Below, one piece after another: positions 24,483 through 32,161 of a stretch of DNA of 64,000 bases. Within the stretch, counting starts at the first letter, position 1, and every line of letters begins with the position of its first letter. Made by a program: the position numbers and the translations under genes. The stretch is taken from assembly GCA_004379135.1 (NCBI GenBank), contig NBNI01000007.1, forward strand, positions 421,501-485,500. Direction: 5' to 3'. The DNA is from Acidimicrobiales bacterium mtb01. GTDB lineage: Bacteria; Actinomycetota; Acidimicrobiia; Acidimicrobiales; Ilumatobacteraceae. A model generated the notes under the pieces. That model made no database searches. It had not been told where the DNA came from and saw only the letters and a list, made by a program, of their open reading frames with translations.

Positions 24483-24992
24483 CTACGGTGCGAAGTCTTC
24501 GGGTTTGATGCTGTCGATGAAGTCGCGGAACTCGTCGACGAGCTCGTCGACCTCGCCGGGTGCCTGGTCGGAATCGTCATCGTCGTCGAATTGCGCGATG
24601 CGACCGGCGGTGTCCATGACCGATTCGTCGACGTAGATGCCGCAACCCGCGCGTACCGCCACCGCGATCGCATCGGAGGGACGAGCCGACACGGTGAGCG
24701 GGCCCTGGCGAGACTTGAGGTGCAACTCGGCGAAGAAGGTTCCCTCGCTCACATCGGTGATGACGACCTTGTCGAGATCGGCGCCGAGCGACCCGAGAAC
24801 GTCGACCATGAGATCGTGAGTGAGCGGTCGCGGAGGAACCTTGCCCGACAAGCCGATTTGAATGCTCGCGGCCTCGGGTTCGCCGATGTAGATCGGAAGC
24901 ACGCGTCGATCGCCCTCGCGTTCGCGCAGGAACACCACGTGCACACGCCCGGGCATTTCCAGGCGAACACCGACGAGTTCGAGTGCGATCAC
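24483..24992 (-). CDS. Bifunctional nuclease-domain protein (BFN/DUF151, Rv1829-like)
   Basis: 169 aa. Residues 1-130 are the BFN (DUF151) domain: VVFLREREGDRRVLPIYIGEPEAASIQIGL, PRPLTHDLMVDVLGSLGADLDKVVI, FFAELHLKS and ARPSDAIAVAVRAGCGIYV. The C-terminal 35 residues are acidic (FDDDDDSDQAPGEVDELVDEF). Plant relatives have been reported to have RNase and DNase activity; the bacterial role is unclear. The start is GTG 24992, with TACTGT seven bases upstream; a longer open frame runs into the preceding gene and is not used. Its place between two MerR genes is the mycobacterial order. Confidence 0.85.
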   Translation of the reverse strand: MIALELVGVRLEMPGRVHVVFLREREGDRRVLPIYIGEPEAASIQIGLSGKVPPRPLTHDLMVDVLGSLGADLDKVVITDVSEGTFFAELHLKSRQGPLTVSARPSDAIAVAVRAGCGIYVDESVMDTAGRIAQFDDDDDSDQAPGEVDELVDEFRDFIDSIKPEDFAP

Positions 24993-24999
24993 GTCGCCG

Positions 25000-25005
25000 A
25001 CAGTA
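25000..25005 (-). promoter_or_regulatory. -10 box TACTGT, leaderless start of the BFN gene
   Basis: Seven bases before GTG 24992, in the gap between ftsR and this gene. Confidence 0.55.
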
Positions 25006-25017
25006 CCCCGATTTTGG

Positions 25018-25830
25018 TCAGCGCGGATCGCGCAGGGAGCCGAGCGAACGGGCCAGCAGGATGGCCCGGAGGCGACCGCCCAACTCGGTGAGATCGTCGA
25101 GCAGGGCGTTGGCCTCGAAACGAGAATCGGGTGCACGGCGGCGCAGGATCGGCAGGACGCGCTGTTCGAAGAGCCCGGCCTCGCGTTCGGCCGCGATCTT
25201 CCAGGCCTTGAGGTGGCGCACGTCGAGGCCGGCATCGACGAATCCGCGGGCGACCTCAGCCAGAGCCAGGTCGTGCTCGTCGAACAGCGGCTGGCCGCCC
25301 ACCGATCGACCGTCGGCACGGGGGGTGACGAGGCCGAAGGACTCGAGTTCGGCCAAGGTGGCCTCGTCGAGCCCGCTGGTCTGCAGGATTTCGGCGCGGG
25401 TGTACGTGGCCGGTCGCCCGATGGAGTCGGACGGATCGGGTGGCGCCGGTCGCTTGGGGGTCTTGTCGACGATGACCGGTGCGGTCTTGTTCGCACGCGA
25501 ACTCGGGTGCGCCGGCGCCGACGGTTCGATCGTCGACTCGATCGGCTCGTCGTCGCGCTCCAGTCCGTGCGGCGGAGTGTCGAGTCGATCCTTGATCACG
25601 CGCAACGGCAGGAAGTTCTCGCGCTGTTCGCGCAGGATGAAGCGAAGTCGCTCGACGTCGTCGTCGTAGAACTTGCGGTATCCCGACGCGGTTCGCTCGG
25701 GCACGATGAGACCCTGACTCTCGAGGAAGCGAATCTTGGAGATCGTGACGTCGGGAAACTCCTCGAGGAGCAGACCCAACACTTCGCCGATCGAGAGATA
25801 TGGACGCTCGGCGGTCGAACGAGAGTTCAC
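25018..25830 (-). CDS. ftsR: MerR-family regulator, FtsR-like (Rv1828 family)
   Basis: 270 aa. MerR helix-turn-helix at residues about 10-80: YLSIGEVLGLLLEEFPDVTISKIRFLESQGLIVPERTASGYRKF, with the wing and RVIKDRL. A low-complexity linker (about 90-140) leads to a second domain, YTRAEILQTSGLDEATLAELESFGLV, which looks like another winged-helix or effector domain, and a helical end. Mycobacterial Rv1828 and corynebacterial FtsR have the same two-part layout and neighbours; FtsR activates the cell-division gene ftsZ. The GTG overlaps the garA-like stop (GTGA). The symbol is given by synteny and architecture. Confidence 0.75.
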   Translation of the reverse strand: MNSRSTAERPYLSIGEVLGLLLEEFPDVTISKIRFLESQGLIVPERTASGYRKFYDDDVERLRFILREQRENFLPLRVIKDRLDTPPHGLERDDEPIESTIEPSAPAHPSSRANKTAPVIVDKTPKRPAPPDPSDSIGRPATYTRAEILQTSGLDEATLAELESFGLVTPRADGRSVGGQPLFDEHDLALAEVARGFVDAGLDVRHLKAWKIAAEREAGLFEQRVLPILRRRAPDSRFEANALLDDLTELGGRLRAILLARSLGSLRDPR

Positions 25831-26294
25831 ACCGACTCCGACGGAGCGATGAACAGGAGCCGGAATCGACCGACCAGGATCTCGTCGCCTTGCTGCAGGA
25901 CGACCGAATCGACGCGACGCTGGTTGACGTACGTGCCGTTCAGCGAGCCGACGTCGCGCAGCACGTACTCGACGCCGTGCCGTTCGATCTCGGCGTGGCG
26001 CCGCGACACCGAGATGTCGTCGAGGCTGACGTCGCTGTCGGGGTGGCGTCCGAGTCGGGTGGGAGTGGCGCTGAGGGTGAATCGATCACCGGCCTGCGGG
26101 CCCGAACGGACCATCAACGTCGCGGCCGAGTGCGTGCCCAGAGTCGCACCGTTGTCGGACTCGGGTCCGAAGATGTCGGCTCGGGACAAGGCTTGGGTGC
26201 GATCGGCGTCGCTCACCAATGTCGTACCGCACGACGCGCAACGACCGGAATCGTCGCCGTTACGGACACCGCACTGCGGGCAGAAGACTGCCAT
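25827..26294 (-). CDS. GarA/OdhI-like FHA protein with N-terminal zinc ribbon
   Basis: 155 aa. Residues 1-25 form a four-Cys ribbon (C5, C8, C19, C22). Residues about 60-148 are an FHA domain with RLGRHPDSD, SVSRRHAEI and VGSLNGTYVN, whose Arg, Ser and Asn bind phospho-Thr. The FHA domain closely follows GarA/OdhI, which inhibit oxoglutarate dehydrogenase until phosphorylated on an N-terminal ETTSVFRADF peptide. Here the aligned peptide is RTQALSRADIF, with only one Thr (T33). Position between gcvH and the FtsR-like gene is as for mycobacterial garA. So a GarA role in nitrogen and TCA control is likely, but the zinc ribbon is an added feature. Confidence 0.82.
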   Translation of the reverse strand: MAVFCPQCGVRNGDDSGRCASCGTTLVSDADRTQALSRADIFGPESDNGATLGTHSAATLMVRSGPQAGDRFTLSATPTRLGRHPDSDVSLDDISVSRRHAEIERHGVEYVLRDVGSLNGTYVNQRRVDSVVLQQGDEILVGRFRLLFIAPSESV

Positions 26295-26295
26295 C

Positions 26296-26673
26296 TCAGC
26301 CGCCGATCAACTGCGAATACGCCGCGGCGTCGAGCAGATGCGACACGTCGTCGGAATCCATACGGATGTCGCAGATCCATCCGCGGCCGTACGGTTCGGA
26401 GTTGATGAGGCTCGGATCGGCGATCAATTCGTCGTTGACCGCCACCACGGTTCCGGCCACGGGTGCGTAGATGTCGGAGACCGACTTGGTGGACTCCACT
26501 TCGCTGAACGACTCGCCCGCGACGACGACTCGGTCGATTTCGGGAGCTTCGATGTAGACGACGTCGCCCAGAGCGTCCTGCGCGAAATCCGTGATGCCGA
26601 TGCGGGCGACGCGACCGGTCACCTTCACCCATTCGTGATCGCTCGCGTAGAGCAGCCCCTCCTGAACACCCAT
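26296..26673 (-). CDS. gcvH: Glycine cleavage system H protein
   Basis: Lipoyl-carrier protein of the glycine cleavage system, 125 aa. YASDHEWVKVTGRVARIGITDFAQDALGDVVYIEAP, then VESTKSVSDIYAPVAG with the lipoylated Lys K63, and the C-terminal GRGWICDIRMD. ATG 26673 is preferred to a TTG three codons earlier because TACATT (26681-26686) lies seven bases before it, the leaderless spacing used in this genome. It is first of the run gcvH-garA-ftsR, with the FHA gene starting one base after the gcvH stop. It is separated from the promoterless gcvT by four regulatory genes. Confidence 0.95.
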   Translation of the reverse strand: MGVQEGLLYASDHEWVKVTGRVARIGITDFAQDALGDVVYIEAPEIDRVVVAGESFSEVESTKSVSDIYAPVAGTVVAVNDELIADPSLINSEPYGRGWICDIRMDSDDVSHLLDAAAYSQLIGG

Positions 26674-26680
26674 GCCGGAC

Positions 26681-26686
26681 AATGTA
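26681..26686 (-). promoter_or_regulatory. -10 box TACATT, leaderless start of gcvH
   Basis: Seven bases before ATG 26673; decides that start. Confidence 0.55.
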
Positions 26687-26725
26687 GTCGGCGATCGTCC
26701 GCCGAGCGATGTGCCATCGCCCCGA

Positions 26726-27340
26726 TCAGCGGTTCGTCAGGCTTCGTCGGATGGTCGGAACGTAGGCCAGGGCGGTGTAGTAGCTGAGCGCCAGGCCGAT
26801 GGGTCCGATGATCCAAGCGGCGACGGTGAAGAACTCGTCGATCGCGATGTCGCTCTCGCCCATCACGAATCCGGGAAAAGTGAACATGAGTATGAAGGTG
26901 GCCCACTTCCCCAAGTACGTGACGTCGAAGCGCTCCATGCCGAAGAAGAGCGTGAGCACGGCGACTACTCCCCCGAAAAGCACTTCGCGCACGAGCACGG
27001 CCAGGCAGAACCACCAGGGCGCCGAACCGTCGATCATGATGGCGACGAGCGCCACCACGAAAAGGAGGCGGTCGGCGGTCGGGTCGAACATCTTTCCGAA
27101 TTCGCTGACCTGATCGAAGCGGCGTGCAACCCATCCGTCGACCCAGTCGGTCGCACCCAGGGCGCCGAGAAGCCAGGCGGCTGCTTGGCGGTCGTCCCGA
27201 CCGAAGAGGAGCCACAGGAACAACGGCAGGCAGCACAGGCGCAGGAGCGTGATGAGGTTGGGCCAGGTGGCCACGTCCGACCAGACGGAGGCGGACGCCG
27301 GCGGCGCGTCGCCGGGGGTGTCGGGTCGGCTCTCGGTCAT
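26726..27340 (-). CDS. CDP-alcohol phosphatidyltransferase (PgsA-like)
   Basis: 204 aa integral membrane enzyme; joins a CDP-diacylglycerol phosphatidyl group to an alcohol. The full signature is present in DWVDGWVARRF and FGKMFDPTADRL (DxxDGxxAR, eight residues, GxxxDxxxD). A Pro/Ala-rich cytoplasmic N-terminus of about 30 residues precedes five or six hydrophobic segments. The acceptor is probably glycerol-3-phosphate (PgsA) but inositol-phosphate cannot be excluded. ATG 27340 has TACTGT six bases upstream. In mycobacteria a pgsA gene also lies just upstream of gcvH. Confidence 0.85.
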   Translation of the reverse strand: MTESRPDTPGDAPPASASVWSDVATWPNLITLLRLCCLPLFLWLLFGRDDRQAAAWLLGALGATDWVDGWVARRFDQVSEFGKMFDPTADRLLFVVALVAIMIDGSAPWWFCLAVLVREVLFGGVVAVLTLFFGMERFDVTYLGKWATFILMFTFPGFVMGESDIAIDEFFTVAAWIIGPIGLALSYYTALAYVPTIRRSLTNR

Positions 27341-27346
27341 GCTTCG

Positions 27347-27352
27347 ACAGTA
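27347..27352 (-). promoter_or_regulatory. -10 box TACTGT, leaderless start of the phosphatidyltransferase
   Basis: Six bases before the ATG ending at 27340. Confidence 0.6.
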
Positions 27353-27374
27353 CCCAGCCGGGTCCGGGTCGTCG

Positions 27375-27380
27375 TAGGGT
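27375..27380 (+). promoter_or_regulatory. -10 box TAGGGT of the SDR-HIT pair
   Basis: 21 bases before ATG 27402, with a G-rich ribosome binding site between. Confidence 0.4.
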
Positions 27381-27401
27381 TCAGTCGAGGGGGTTCGCGA
27401 C

Positions 27402-28214
27402 ATGGGAGCGAGTGATCTGAGCGGAATGGTCGTGGTCGTCACCGGTGGCGGCTCGGGCCTGGGTGCGCAGTTCTCCCGGCGCCTGGCCGCCGACGGTGCG
27501 CACGTCGTGGTCGGCGATCGCGACGAGGCGTCGGCGGGCCGCGTGGCGTCCGAGGTGGGTGGTGAGGTCGCGGTGTTCGACGTGACCGACTCGGGGGCGT
27601 TCGACGCCGCGGTCGATCGAGTGGCGGCCCACCACGGTCGACTCGACGTCCTCATCAACAACGCCGGCGTCGCGCCTCCGCGGCATCCCGAACGCGATCA
27701 GAAGGCATTCGCCAATGCCATGGCACGGGCCGAGGGACGAATCGACGATCTCGAGCCTCTCGACGTGACTCTCGGAATGACGGATTCCGAATGGGACGTG
27801 ATGATCCGCATCCATCTGCACGGAACGTTCTTCGGAACCCGCGCTGCCCTCCGGCACATGATGCCGAGACGTTCGGGTTCGATCATCAACGTGTCGTCGA
27901 TCATGGGATTGCGTCCGGCCGCCGGGGCTCCCCATTACTGCGCGGCCAAGGCCGGCATCGTGGCGCTCACCAAGTCGACCGCACAGGAGGTCGCACCCTT
28001 CGGGATCCGTGTCAATGCGGTCGCTCCCGGTTGGGTCGACACTCCCCTCTTGGCGCCGATGGACCCGATCTCGATCGCCGGAATCACGGCGCAGATCCCG
28101 ATCGGCCGCATGGGACGACCCGAAGAGCTGGCCGAAGTCGTGCGCTTCCTGGCCGGACCGGAATCGTCGTACTGCATCGGTGACGTTTTCGCCGCGTCGG
28201 GAGGCTGGGTCTGA
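27402..28214 (+). CDS. Short-chain dehydrogenase/reductase
   Basis: Classical SDR of 270 aa. VVVTGGGSGLGAQFSRRLA binds the dinucleotide, followed by an acidic GDRDE turn that suggests NAD(H). INNAGVAPP, NVSSIMGLRPAAGAPHYCAAKAGI with the Tyr-x3-Lys pair, and the C-terminal VAPGWVDTPL. Residues 90-125 hold an insertion (RHPERDQKAFANAMARAEGR) before the dimer helix. Substrate unknown. TAGGGT (27375-27380) and a G-rich site eight bases before the ATG serve it; the gene is divergent from the phosphatidyltransferase. The stop overlaps the HIT start by one base. Confidence 0.87.
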   Translation: MGASDLSGMVVVVTGGGSGLGAQFSRRLAADGAHVVVGDRDEASAGRVASEVGGEVAVFDVTDSGAFDAAVDRVAAHHGRLDVLINNAGVAPPRHPERDQKAFANAMARAEGRIDDLEPLDVTLGMTDSEWDVMIRIHLHGTFFGTRAALRHMMPRRSGSIINVSSIMGLRPAAGAPHYCAAKAGIVALTKSTAQEVAPFGIRVNAVAPGWVDTPLLAPMDPISIAGITAQIPIGRMGRPEELAEVVRFLAGPESSYCIGDVFAASGGWV

Positions 28215-28636
28215 TGCCCACCGTGTTCACCCACATCATCGAAGGTCGGATTCCGGGGACATTCGTGTGGAAGGACGAACGCTGTGTCGCGTTCATGACG
28301 ATCAACCCGATTGCCGAAGGGCACGTGCTGGTCGTTCCGCGTGACGAGGTCGACCACTGGGTCGATCTGTCGCCGGAGTCGTCGGCGCATCTCTTCGACG
28401 TCGCCCACGTGATCGGGCGGGCGCAGATGACCGCCTTCGCCTGCGAGCGCATCGGCCTCATCGTGGCCGGGTACGAGGTTCCACACACCCACCTGCACGT
28501 GATCCCGACCGCGAGCATGGCCGACCTCTCGTTCGCGAACGCCGCCGCAACCGTCGAACGCGCCGCACTCGAAGCGGCCGCGACGAGGATTCGCGCCGCG
28601 CTGCGCTCGGCCGGACGCGACGAAGCGAGCGACTGA
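28214..28636 (+). CDS. HIT-family hydrolase
   Basis: 140 aa histidine-triad nucleotide hydrolase or transferase. TVFTHIIEGRIPGTFVWKDERCVAFM opens the fold; HVLVVPRDEVDHWVDL and the triad HTHLHVIP (His-x-His-x-His) are intact. Such proteins usually cleave AMP from small adducts. The start codon overlaps the SDR stop (TGATG), so the two are probably translated together. The C-terminal 20 residues are Ala/Arg helical. It converges with the SRAP gene, eight bases away. Confidence 0.9.
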   Translation: MPTVFTHIIEGRIPGTFVWKDERCVAFMTINPIAEGHVLVVPRDEVDHWVDLSPESSAHLFDVAHVIGRAQMTAFACERIGLIVAGYEVPHTHLHVIPTASMADLSFANAAATVERAALEAAATRIRAALRSAGRDEASD

Positions 28637-28644
28637 CTCCGGGT

Positions 28645-29364
28645 TCAGCGAGCGATCGGCTCGATCAATTCGGGGCCGTTGTTGCGGATCGAGTTGACGA
28701 TCGGCGCCACGTCGACCACCCGGAGCACCGACTCCTTCGCGGGAACCATCAACGCCGCCAGTTCGGTTCGCTCGGTGTGCGCGACGTCCAACCAGGTCGA
28801 CCAGTCATCGGGCTCCAGGATCACCGGCATGCGATCGTGGATCGGGGCCATGGTCGCGTTGGCCTCCGTGGTGACGACGCAGCAGGTGTGGAGCCACGGA
28901 GCGTCCTCGCCCAACGAAGCGTCGCGCCACGAGGCCCAGAGACCCGCCACCGCCAGCGGTCGGCCGTCGGCACGAGTCACGTAGACCGGCTCCTTGGGCG
29001 CCTTCGACGGACGCGGTTCCGCGTAGACGGTCCGCCATTCGTAGAACCCATCCATCGGCACGATGCATCGGCGCGAGGCGGCCGACGACCGGAACGAAGG
29101 CTTCTCGAACACGGTCTCGCTGCGCGCGTTGATGAGGCGCGCCGCCCCCGTCGAGTCCTTGGCCCAATGTGGGACCAGACCCCATTGGAACCGCCCGAGT
29201 CGTCGCGTCCGCTCGGTGTCGTTGGCCACGGCGGAGACCCGTGTCGTGGGTGCGACGTTGTAATTGGGCCGGAAGTCGTCGAACAGACCCGGTGTCGGAT
29301 CGGCGGTGGCGAAGATCGCCGCCAGTTCGTCGGGCGGCGTGAGCGATGTGAATCGTCCGCACAC
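28645..29364 (-). CDS. SRAP-family (YedK/HMCES-like) abasic-site protein
   Basis: 239 aa. YedK and HMCES shield abasic sites in single-stranded DNA by a thiazolidine bond to Cys2. Here a GTG start is followed at once by Cys (MCGRFTS), so Met removal exposes C2. PNYNVAPTT, LINARSETV, RRCIVPMDGFYEW with the catalytic Glu, and HDRMPVIL with the active His are all present. The usual RNA/DNA cleft architecture is complete, so it should be active. It lies nine bases after the thioesterase gene on the same strand. Confidence 0.92.
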   Translation of the reverse strand: MCGRFTSLTPPDELAAIFATADPTPGLFDDFRPNYNVAPTTRVSAVANDTERTRRLGRFQWGLVPHWAKDSTGAARLINARSETVFEKPSFRSSAASRRCIVPMDGFYEWRTVYAEPRPSKAPKEPVYVTRADGRPLAVAGLWASWRDASLGEDAPWLHTCCVVTTEANATMAPIHDRMPVILEPDDWSTWLDVAHTERTELAALMVPAKESVLRVVDVAPIVNSIRNNGPELIEPIAR

Positions 29365-29373
29365 GGCCGGGGT

Positions 29374-29838
29374 TCAGACGCCCATCGGGCGGGCCGGAGA
29401 CACGTTGTAAGTGAGCACCGAGCGGGCGATCAGTTTGCCCGACGTCGCACCGACGATCTCGGCTTCGCAGAAAACGACCGAGCGGCCTCTCTTCACGATC
29501 CAGCCTTCGGCCACGGCGTCCTCCTTCACGAGTGCCGATAGGTACTGGACGTGCATGTCGACCGTCGAGTATCCGACGTCGGCTCCGTAGCGCGAGCCGA
29601 TCGCCGGGACGACGACCACGTCGAGAAGCGTCGCGATCGCTCCCCCGTGCACCACGCCCATGGGCTGTTCGAGTTCGGGTCGGAAAGGCAGACGCATCCG
29701 GCAGTAGTCGAAGCGAACCTCTTCGACTTCGATCCCGACGTGCTGGATGAAATAGATCCGCTCACCGCGTCCGAACTTGGCCCAACGGGCCTTCGACTCG
29801 TCGTCGAGTTCCTCGAAGCGTTCGGCGCGTCCGTTCAT
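29374..29838 (-). CDS. PaaI-like hotdog thioesterase
   Basis: 154 aa single hotdog domain. MGVVHGGAIATLLDVVV carries the helix in which the PaaI family has its catalytic acid (here Asp in LLD), with GYSTVDMHVQYLSAL and GRSVVFCEAEIVG strands. Probably hydrolyses an acyl- or aryl-CoA. ATG 29838 is preceded by a short unit ATG-ACC-GAA-TGA whose stop overlaps this start, with GAGAGGA four to five bases before it; initiation might pass through that three-codon unit. The gene is divergent from the desaturase. Confidence 0.85.
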   Translation of the reverse strand: MNGRAERFEELDDESKARWAKFGRGERIYFIQHVGIEVEEVRFDYCRMRLPFRPELEQPMGVVHGGAIATLLDVVVVPAIGSRYGADVGYSTVDMHVQYLSALVKEDAVAEGWIVKRGRSVVFCEAEIVGATSGKLIARSVLTYNVSPARPMGV

Positions 29839-29907
29839 TCGGTCATCGTTTCCTCTCTCGTCACTCTGGCACAACCAACCGTGAACCGAGACGTTCGCCG
29901 CGGGTGG

Positions 29908-29913
29908 TACCGT
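29908..29913 (+). promoter_or_regulatory. -10 box TACCGT, leaderless start of the desaturase
   Basis: Six bases before ATG 29920; promoter for desaturase and nagA. Confidence 0.6.
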
Positions 29914-29919
29914 CCGCTC

Positions 29920-30642
29920 ATGAGGTTGCTCCTGTCCACGATCGTCGGCTCGCTCGCCGCCATGACGATCGCCAACATCGTCACCACGGTGTATCTGCAC
30001 CGAGCGTTGGCCCACCGCGCCCTCACCCTGCGCGGACCCGCTCGCTTCGTGTGTCGTGTCCTCGTCTGGGTCAGCACCGGTATCAAGCCCCGCGAATGGG
30101 TGGCCGTCCACCGTAAGCACCACGCGTACACCGATGTCGAGGGCGATCCCCATTCGCCGGTCCTGCTCGGTTGGGGTCGGGTGCAATTGACCAACCTCGT
30201 GCTCTACCGCCGGGCGGCGCGCGACTCCGAGACGCTCCGCTACGCGCGGGACCTGCCGGCCGATCGATGGGATCGCTGGCTCTTCGATCGCTCGCTTTTC
30301 GGTCTCGCCATCGGGGTTGCCGTCCTGGTGGTCGTCCTCGGTCCGTTGACAGGGGCCATCGTCGCGATCGGACACACCGTGCTGTACATCTCCGGATCGG
30401 CGGCGGTGAACTGCATCGGCCATCACTTCGGCCGTCGCCCGTACGCCAATCGGGCCGGGAATCTGCAATGGCTGGCCTTCTTCACCGCGGGTGAGGGTCT
30501 GCACAACAACCACCACGCCGCACCCACCTCGGCGAAGTTGTCGCATCGCTGGTACGAGATCGATCCCGGCTGGTGGTGCATCCGATTCCTCTCCCTCGTC
30601 CGATTGGCCAAGGTCCGGTTCCACACACCGCGCGTCGTCTGA
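29920..30642 (+). CDS. Fatty acid desaturase (membrane di-iron)
   Basis: 240 aa membrane desaturase, short for the acyl-CoA delta-9 type. The three His boxes that bind two irons are present: HRALAHR (HxxxxH), HRKHHAY and HNNHHA. Hydrophobic segments lie at about 1-25 and 130-170. An oxygen-dependent double bond in a phospholipid or acyl-CoA chain is the likely product. ATG 29920 is chosen since TACCGT ends six bases before it and the first His box follows at residue 27; longer starts run through the opposite gene. The nagA start overlaps the stop (TGATG), an unusual metabolic pairing. Confidence 0.88.
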   Translation: MRLLLSTIVGSLAAMTIANIVTTVYLHRALAHRALTLRGPARFVCRVLVWVSTGIKPREWVAVHRKHHAYTDVEGDPHSPVLLGWGRVQLTNLVLYRRAARDSETLRYARDLPADRWDRWLFDRSLFGLAIGVAVLVVVLGPLTGAIVAIGHTVLYISGSAAVNCIGHHFGRRPYANRAGNLQWLAFFTAGEGLHNNHHAAPTSAKLSHRWYEIDPGWWCIRFLSLVRLAKVRFHTPRVV

Positions 30643-31721
30643 TGCACGTCGCCGGACGAACGCTCGTGGGGCACTCGGGCCCCGGGGTCGTCTCGTTCGG
30701 GGATTCCATCGAGTCGGTCGAACTCGGGTCTCCTGCATCCGGCGTCGACACCTTCGAGTATCTCGTCGCGGGATTCGTCGACCTGCAGGTGAACGGTCAC
30801 GACGACGTCGACCTCTGGGAGGTCGTCCGGAAACGCGATCACGATGCGCTGAGCGGTCTCTCCGAACGTCTGCTCGACCACGGTGTCACGTCGTGGCTGC
30901 CGACGCTCGTGACCGCTCCGCTCGAGCGGTACCGCGGTGCGATCGAGTTCCTGGCTTCGTCGCCGCGAAAGGGCGCCGAGCGGGTTGGCGTGCATCTCGA
31001 AGGGCCCTTCCTCGGGCGGGCCCCCGGGGCGCATCGCCGCGAGGACATCATCGCCGTCGATCACGATTTCGTCGAGTCCTTGCCGCCGGGCGTGACGATG
31101 ATGACGATCGCGCCGGAGAGTCCGGGGGCGAGCTGGGCCATCGCGACGTTGACCGCTCGCGGAGTCCGCTGTTCGCTCGGACATTCGCGGCCGACTGCCG
31201 TCGAGTTCGCGCTGGGCCGTTCGGCCGGGGCGAGAGCCGTCACTCATCTCTTCAATGCGATGTCGGGAGTCGATCATCGCGATCCCGGACTGGCGACCTG
31301 GGCCCTGCTCGACGACGCCTTGACCCTTGGCCTCATCGCCGATGGCGTGCACGTGCACCCCGACGTGATCGCTTTGGCGTTCCGTTCGGCCGGGGATCGA
31401 ATCGCCCTGGTGTCCGATTCGGTCGGCTGGACCGCGGGCGCAGCCTTCGCCGGTGGCGTGGAGATTCGCGAGGGTGCGCCGCGTCTGGGCGACGGGACGC
31501 TCGCGGGCACGAACCTGACCCTCGATCGCGCCGTCCGCGTGTGCGTCCAAGCGGGTGTTCCGGCCGAGACCGCTCTGCTCGCGGCGTCATGCCATCCGGC
31601 CGCGCTCATGGGACTCGACGATCGCGGGTCGATCGAACCCGGACGGCGGGCCGATCTGGTCGCACTCGATGCCGACCTGTGCGTGGCGGCCGTGTGGCTC
31701 GAAGGCCGCCGCGTCCGGTGA
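30642..31721 (+). CDS. nagA: N-acetylglucosamine-6-phosphate deacetylase
   Basis: 359 aa amidohydrolase-fold enzyme that deacetylates GlcNAc-6-P, for cell-wall or chitin sugar recycling. GFVDLQVNGHDDVDLW (where many members have a metal His pair), HLEGPFLGRAPGAHR with the catalytic Glu, GHSRPTA and ARAVTHLFNAMS with the metal His, LIADGVHVHPDV, and VSDS with the active Asp. The length is slightly below the usual 380. The start overlaps the desaturase stop. GlcN-6-P deaminase is not in the window. Confidence 0.87.
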   Translation: MHVAGRTLVGHSGPGVVSFGDSIESVELGSPASGVDTFEYLVAGFVDLQVNGHDDVDLWEVVRKRDHDALSGLSERLLDHGVTSWLPTLVTAPLERYRGAIEFLASSPRKGAERVGVHLEGPFLGRAPGAHRREDIIAVDHDFVESLPPGVTMMTIAPESPGASWAIATLTARGVRCSLGHSRPTAVEFALGRSAGARAVTHLFNAMSGVDHRDPGLATWALLDDALTLGLIADGVHVHPDVIALAFRSAGDRIALVSDSVGWTAGAAFAGGVEIREGAPRLGDGTLAGTNLTLDRAVRVCVQAGVPAETALLAASCHPAALMGLDDRGSIEPGRRADLVALDADLCVAAVWLEGRRVR

Positions 31722-31727
31722 CGGAAT

Positions 31728-31733
31728 TAGCGT
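31728..31733 (+). promoter_or_regulatory. -10 box TAGCGT, leaderless start of the DUF6941-like gene
   Basis: Six bases before ATG 31740. Confidence 0.6.
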
Positions 31734-31739
31734 GGCGAC

Positions 31740-32135
31740 ATGCAGATCGTGTCGGCCCTCTTCGTCGAGAACTTCCAGATTCGTCAGGCGCCCGGGCCGA
31801 GCACCCGCATCGACATCACGGGTGCGATGTTCTCCATGGCGTCCCCCTCGCCCGCACCCGTCACGATCGATCCGCATCTGGTGGCACTCATCTACTGCGC
31901 ACCGGATCAGGACGGTTCGGGAGTCTTCGAGGTGGTGTTCCGACGCGGTCTCCACGAGACCGACGAACAAGTTGCCCGCAACGTCAGTCCTTTCACGGTC
32001 GAGCCCGGAAAATTCACGTACCGCCTCGTGAAGGGCGAGCTCGAATTCGCGGACTACGGGCAGATCTTTGCCCACTGCCGGGTCGATCGCGGTCCGTGGC
32101 ACATCGTTCCGTTCACCCTGCTCCCGCCGGCCTGA
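31740..32135 (+). CDS. Small beta-sandwich protein, DUF6941-like, unknown function
   Basis: 131 aa, predicted all-beta: VSALFVENFQIRQA, TRIDITGAMFSM, LVALIYCAPD, GVFEVVFRRGL and YRLVKGELEFADYGQIFAHC. The arrangement recalls DUF6941, small actinobacterial and phage-associated proteins of unknown role; this is by eye only. No catalytic motif is seen. The ATG has TAGCGT six bases upstream, so the gene probably has its own promoter within the nagA-tkt region. Confidence 0.55.
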   Translation: MQIVSALFVENFQIRQAPGPSTRIDITGAMFSMASPSPAPVTIDPHLVALIYCAPDQDGSGVFEVVFRRGLHETDEQVARNVSPFTVEPGKFTYRLVKGELEFADYGQIFAHCRVDRGPWHIVPFTLLPPA

Positions 32136-32147
32136 CCCGGCTCCGAT

Positions 32148-32153
32148 TACAGT
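32148..32153 (+). promoter_or_regulatory. -10 box TACAGT, start of tkt
   Basis: Eight bases before GTG 32162. Confidence 0.5.
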
Positions 32154-32161
32154 CGGCATCC

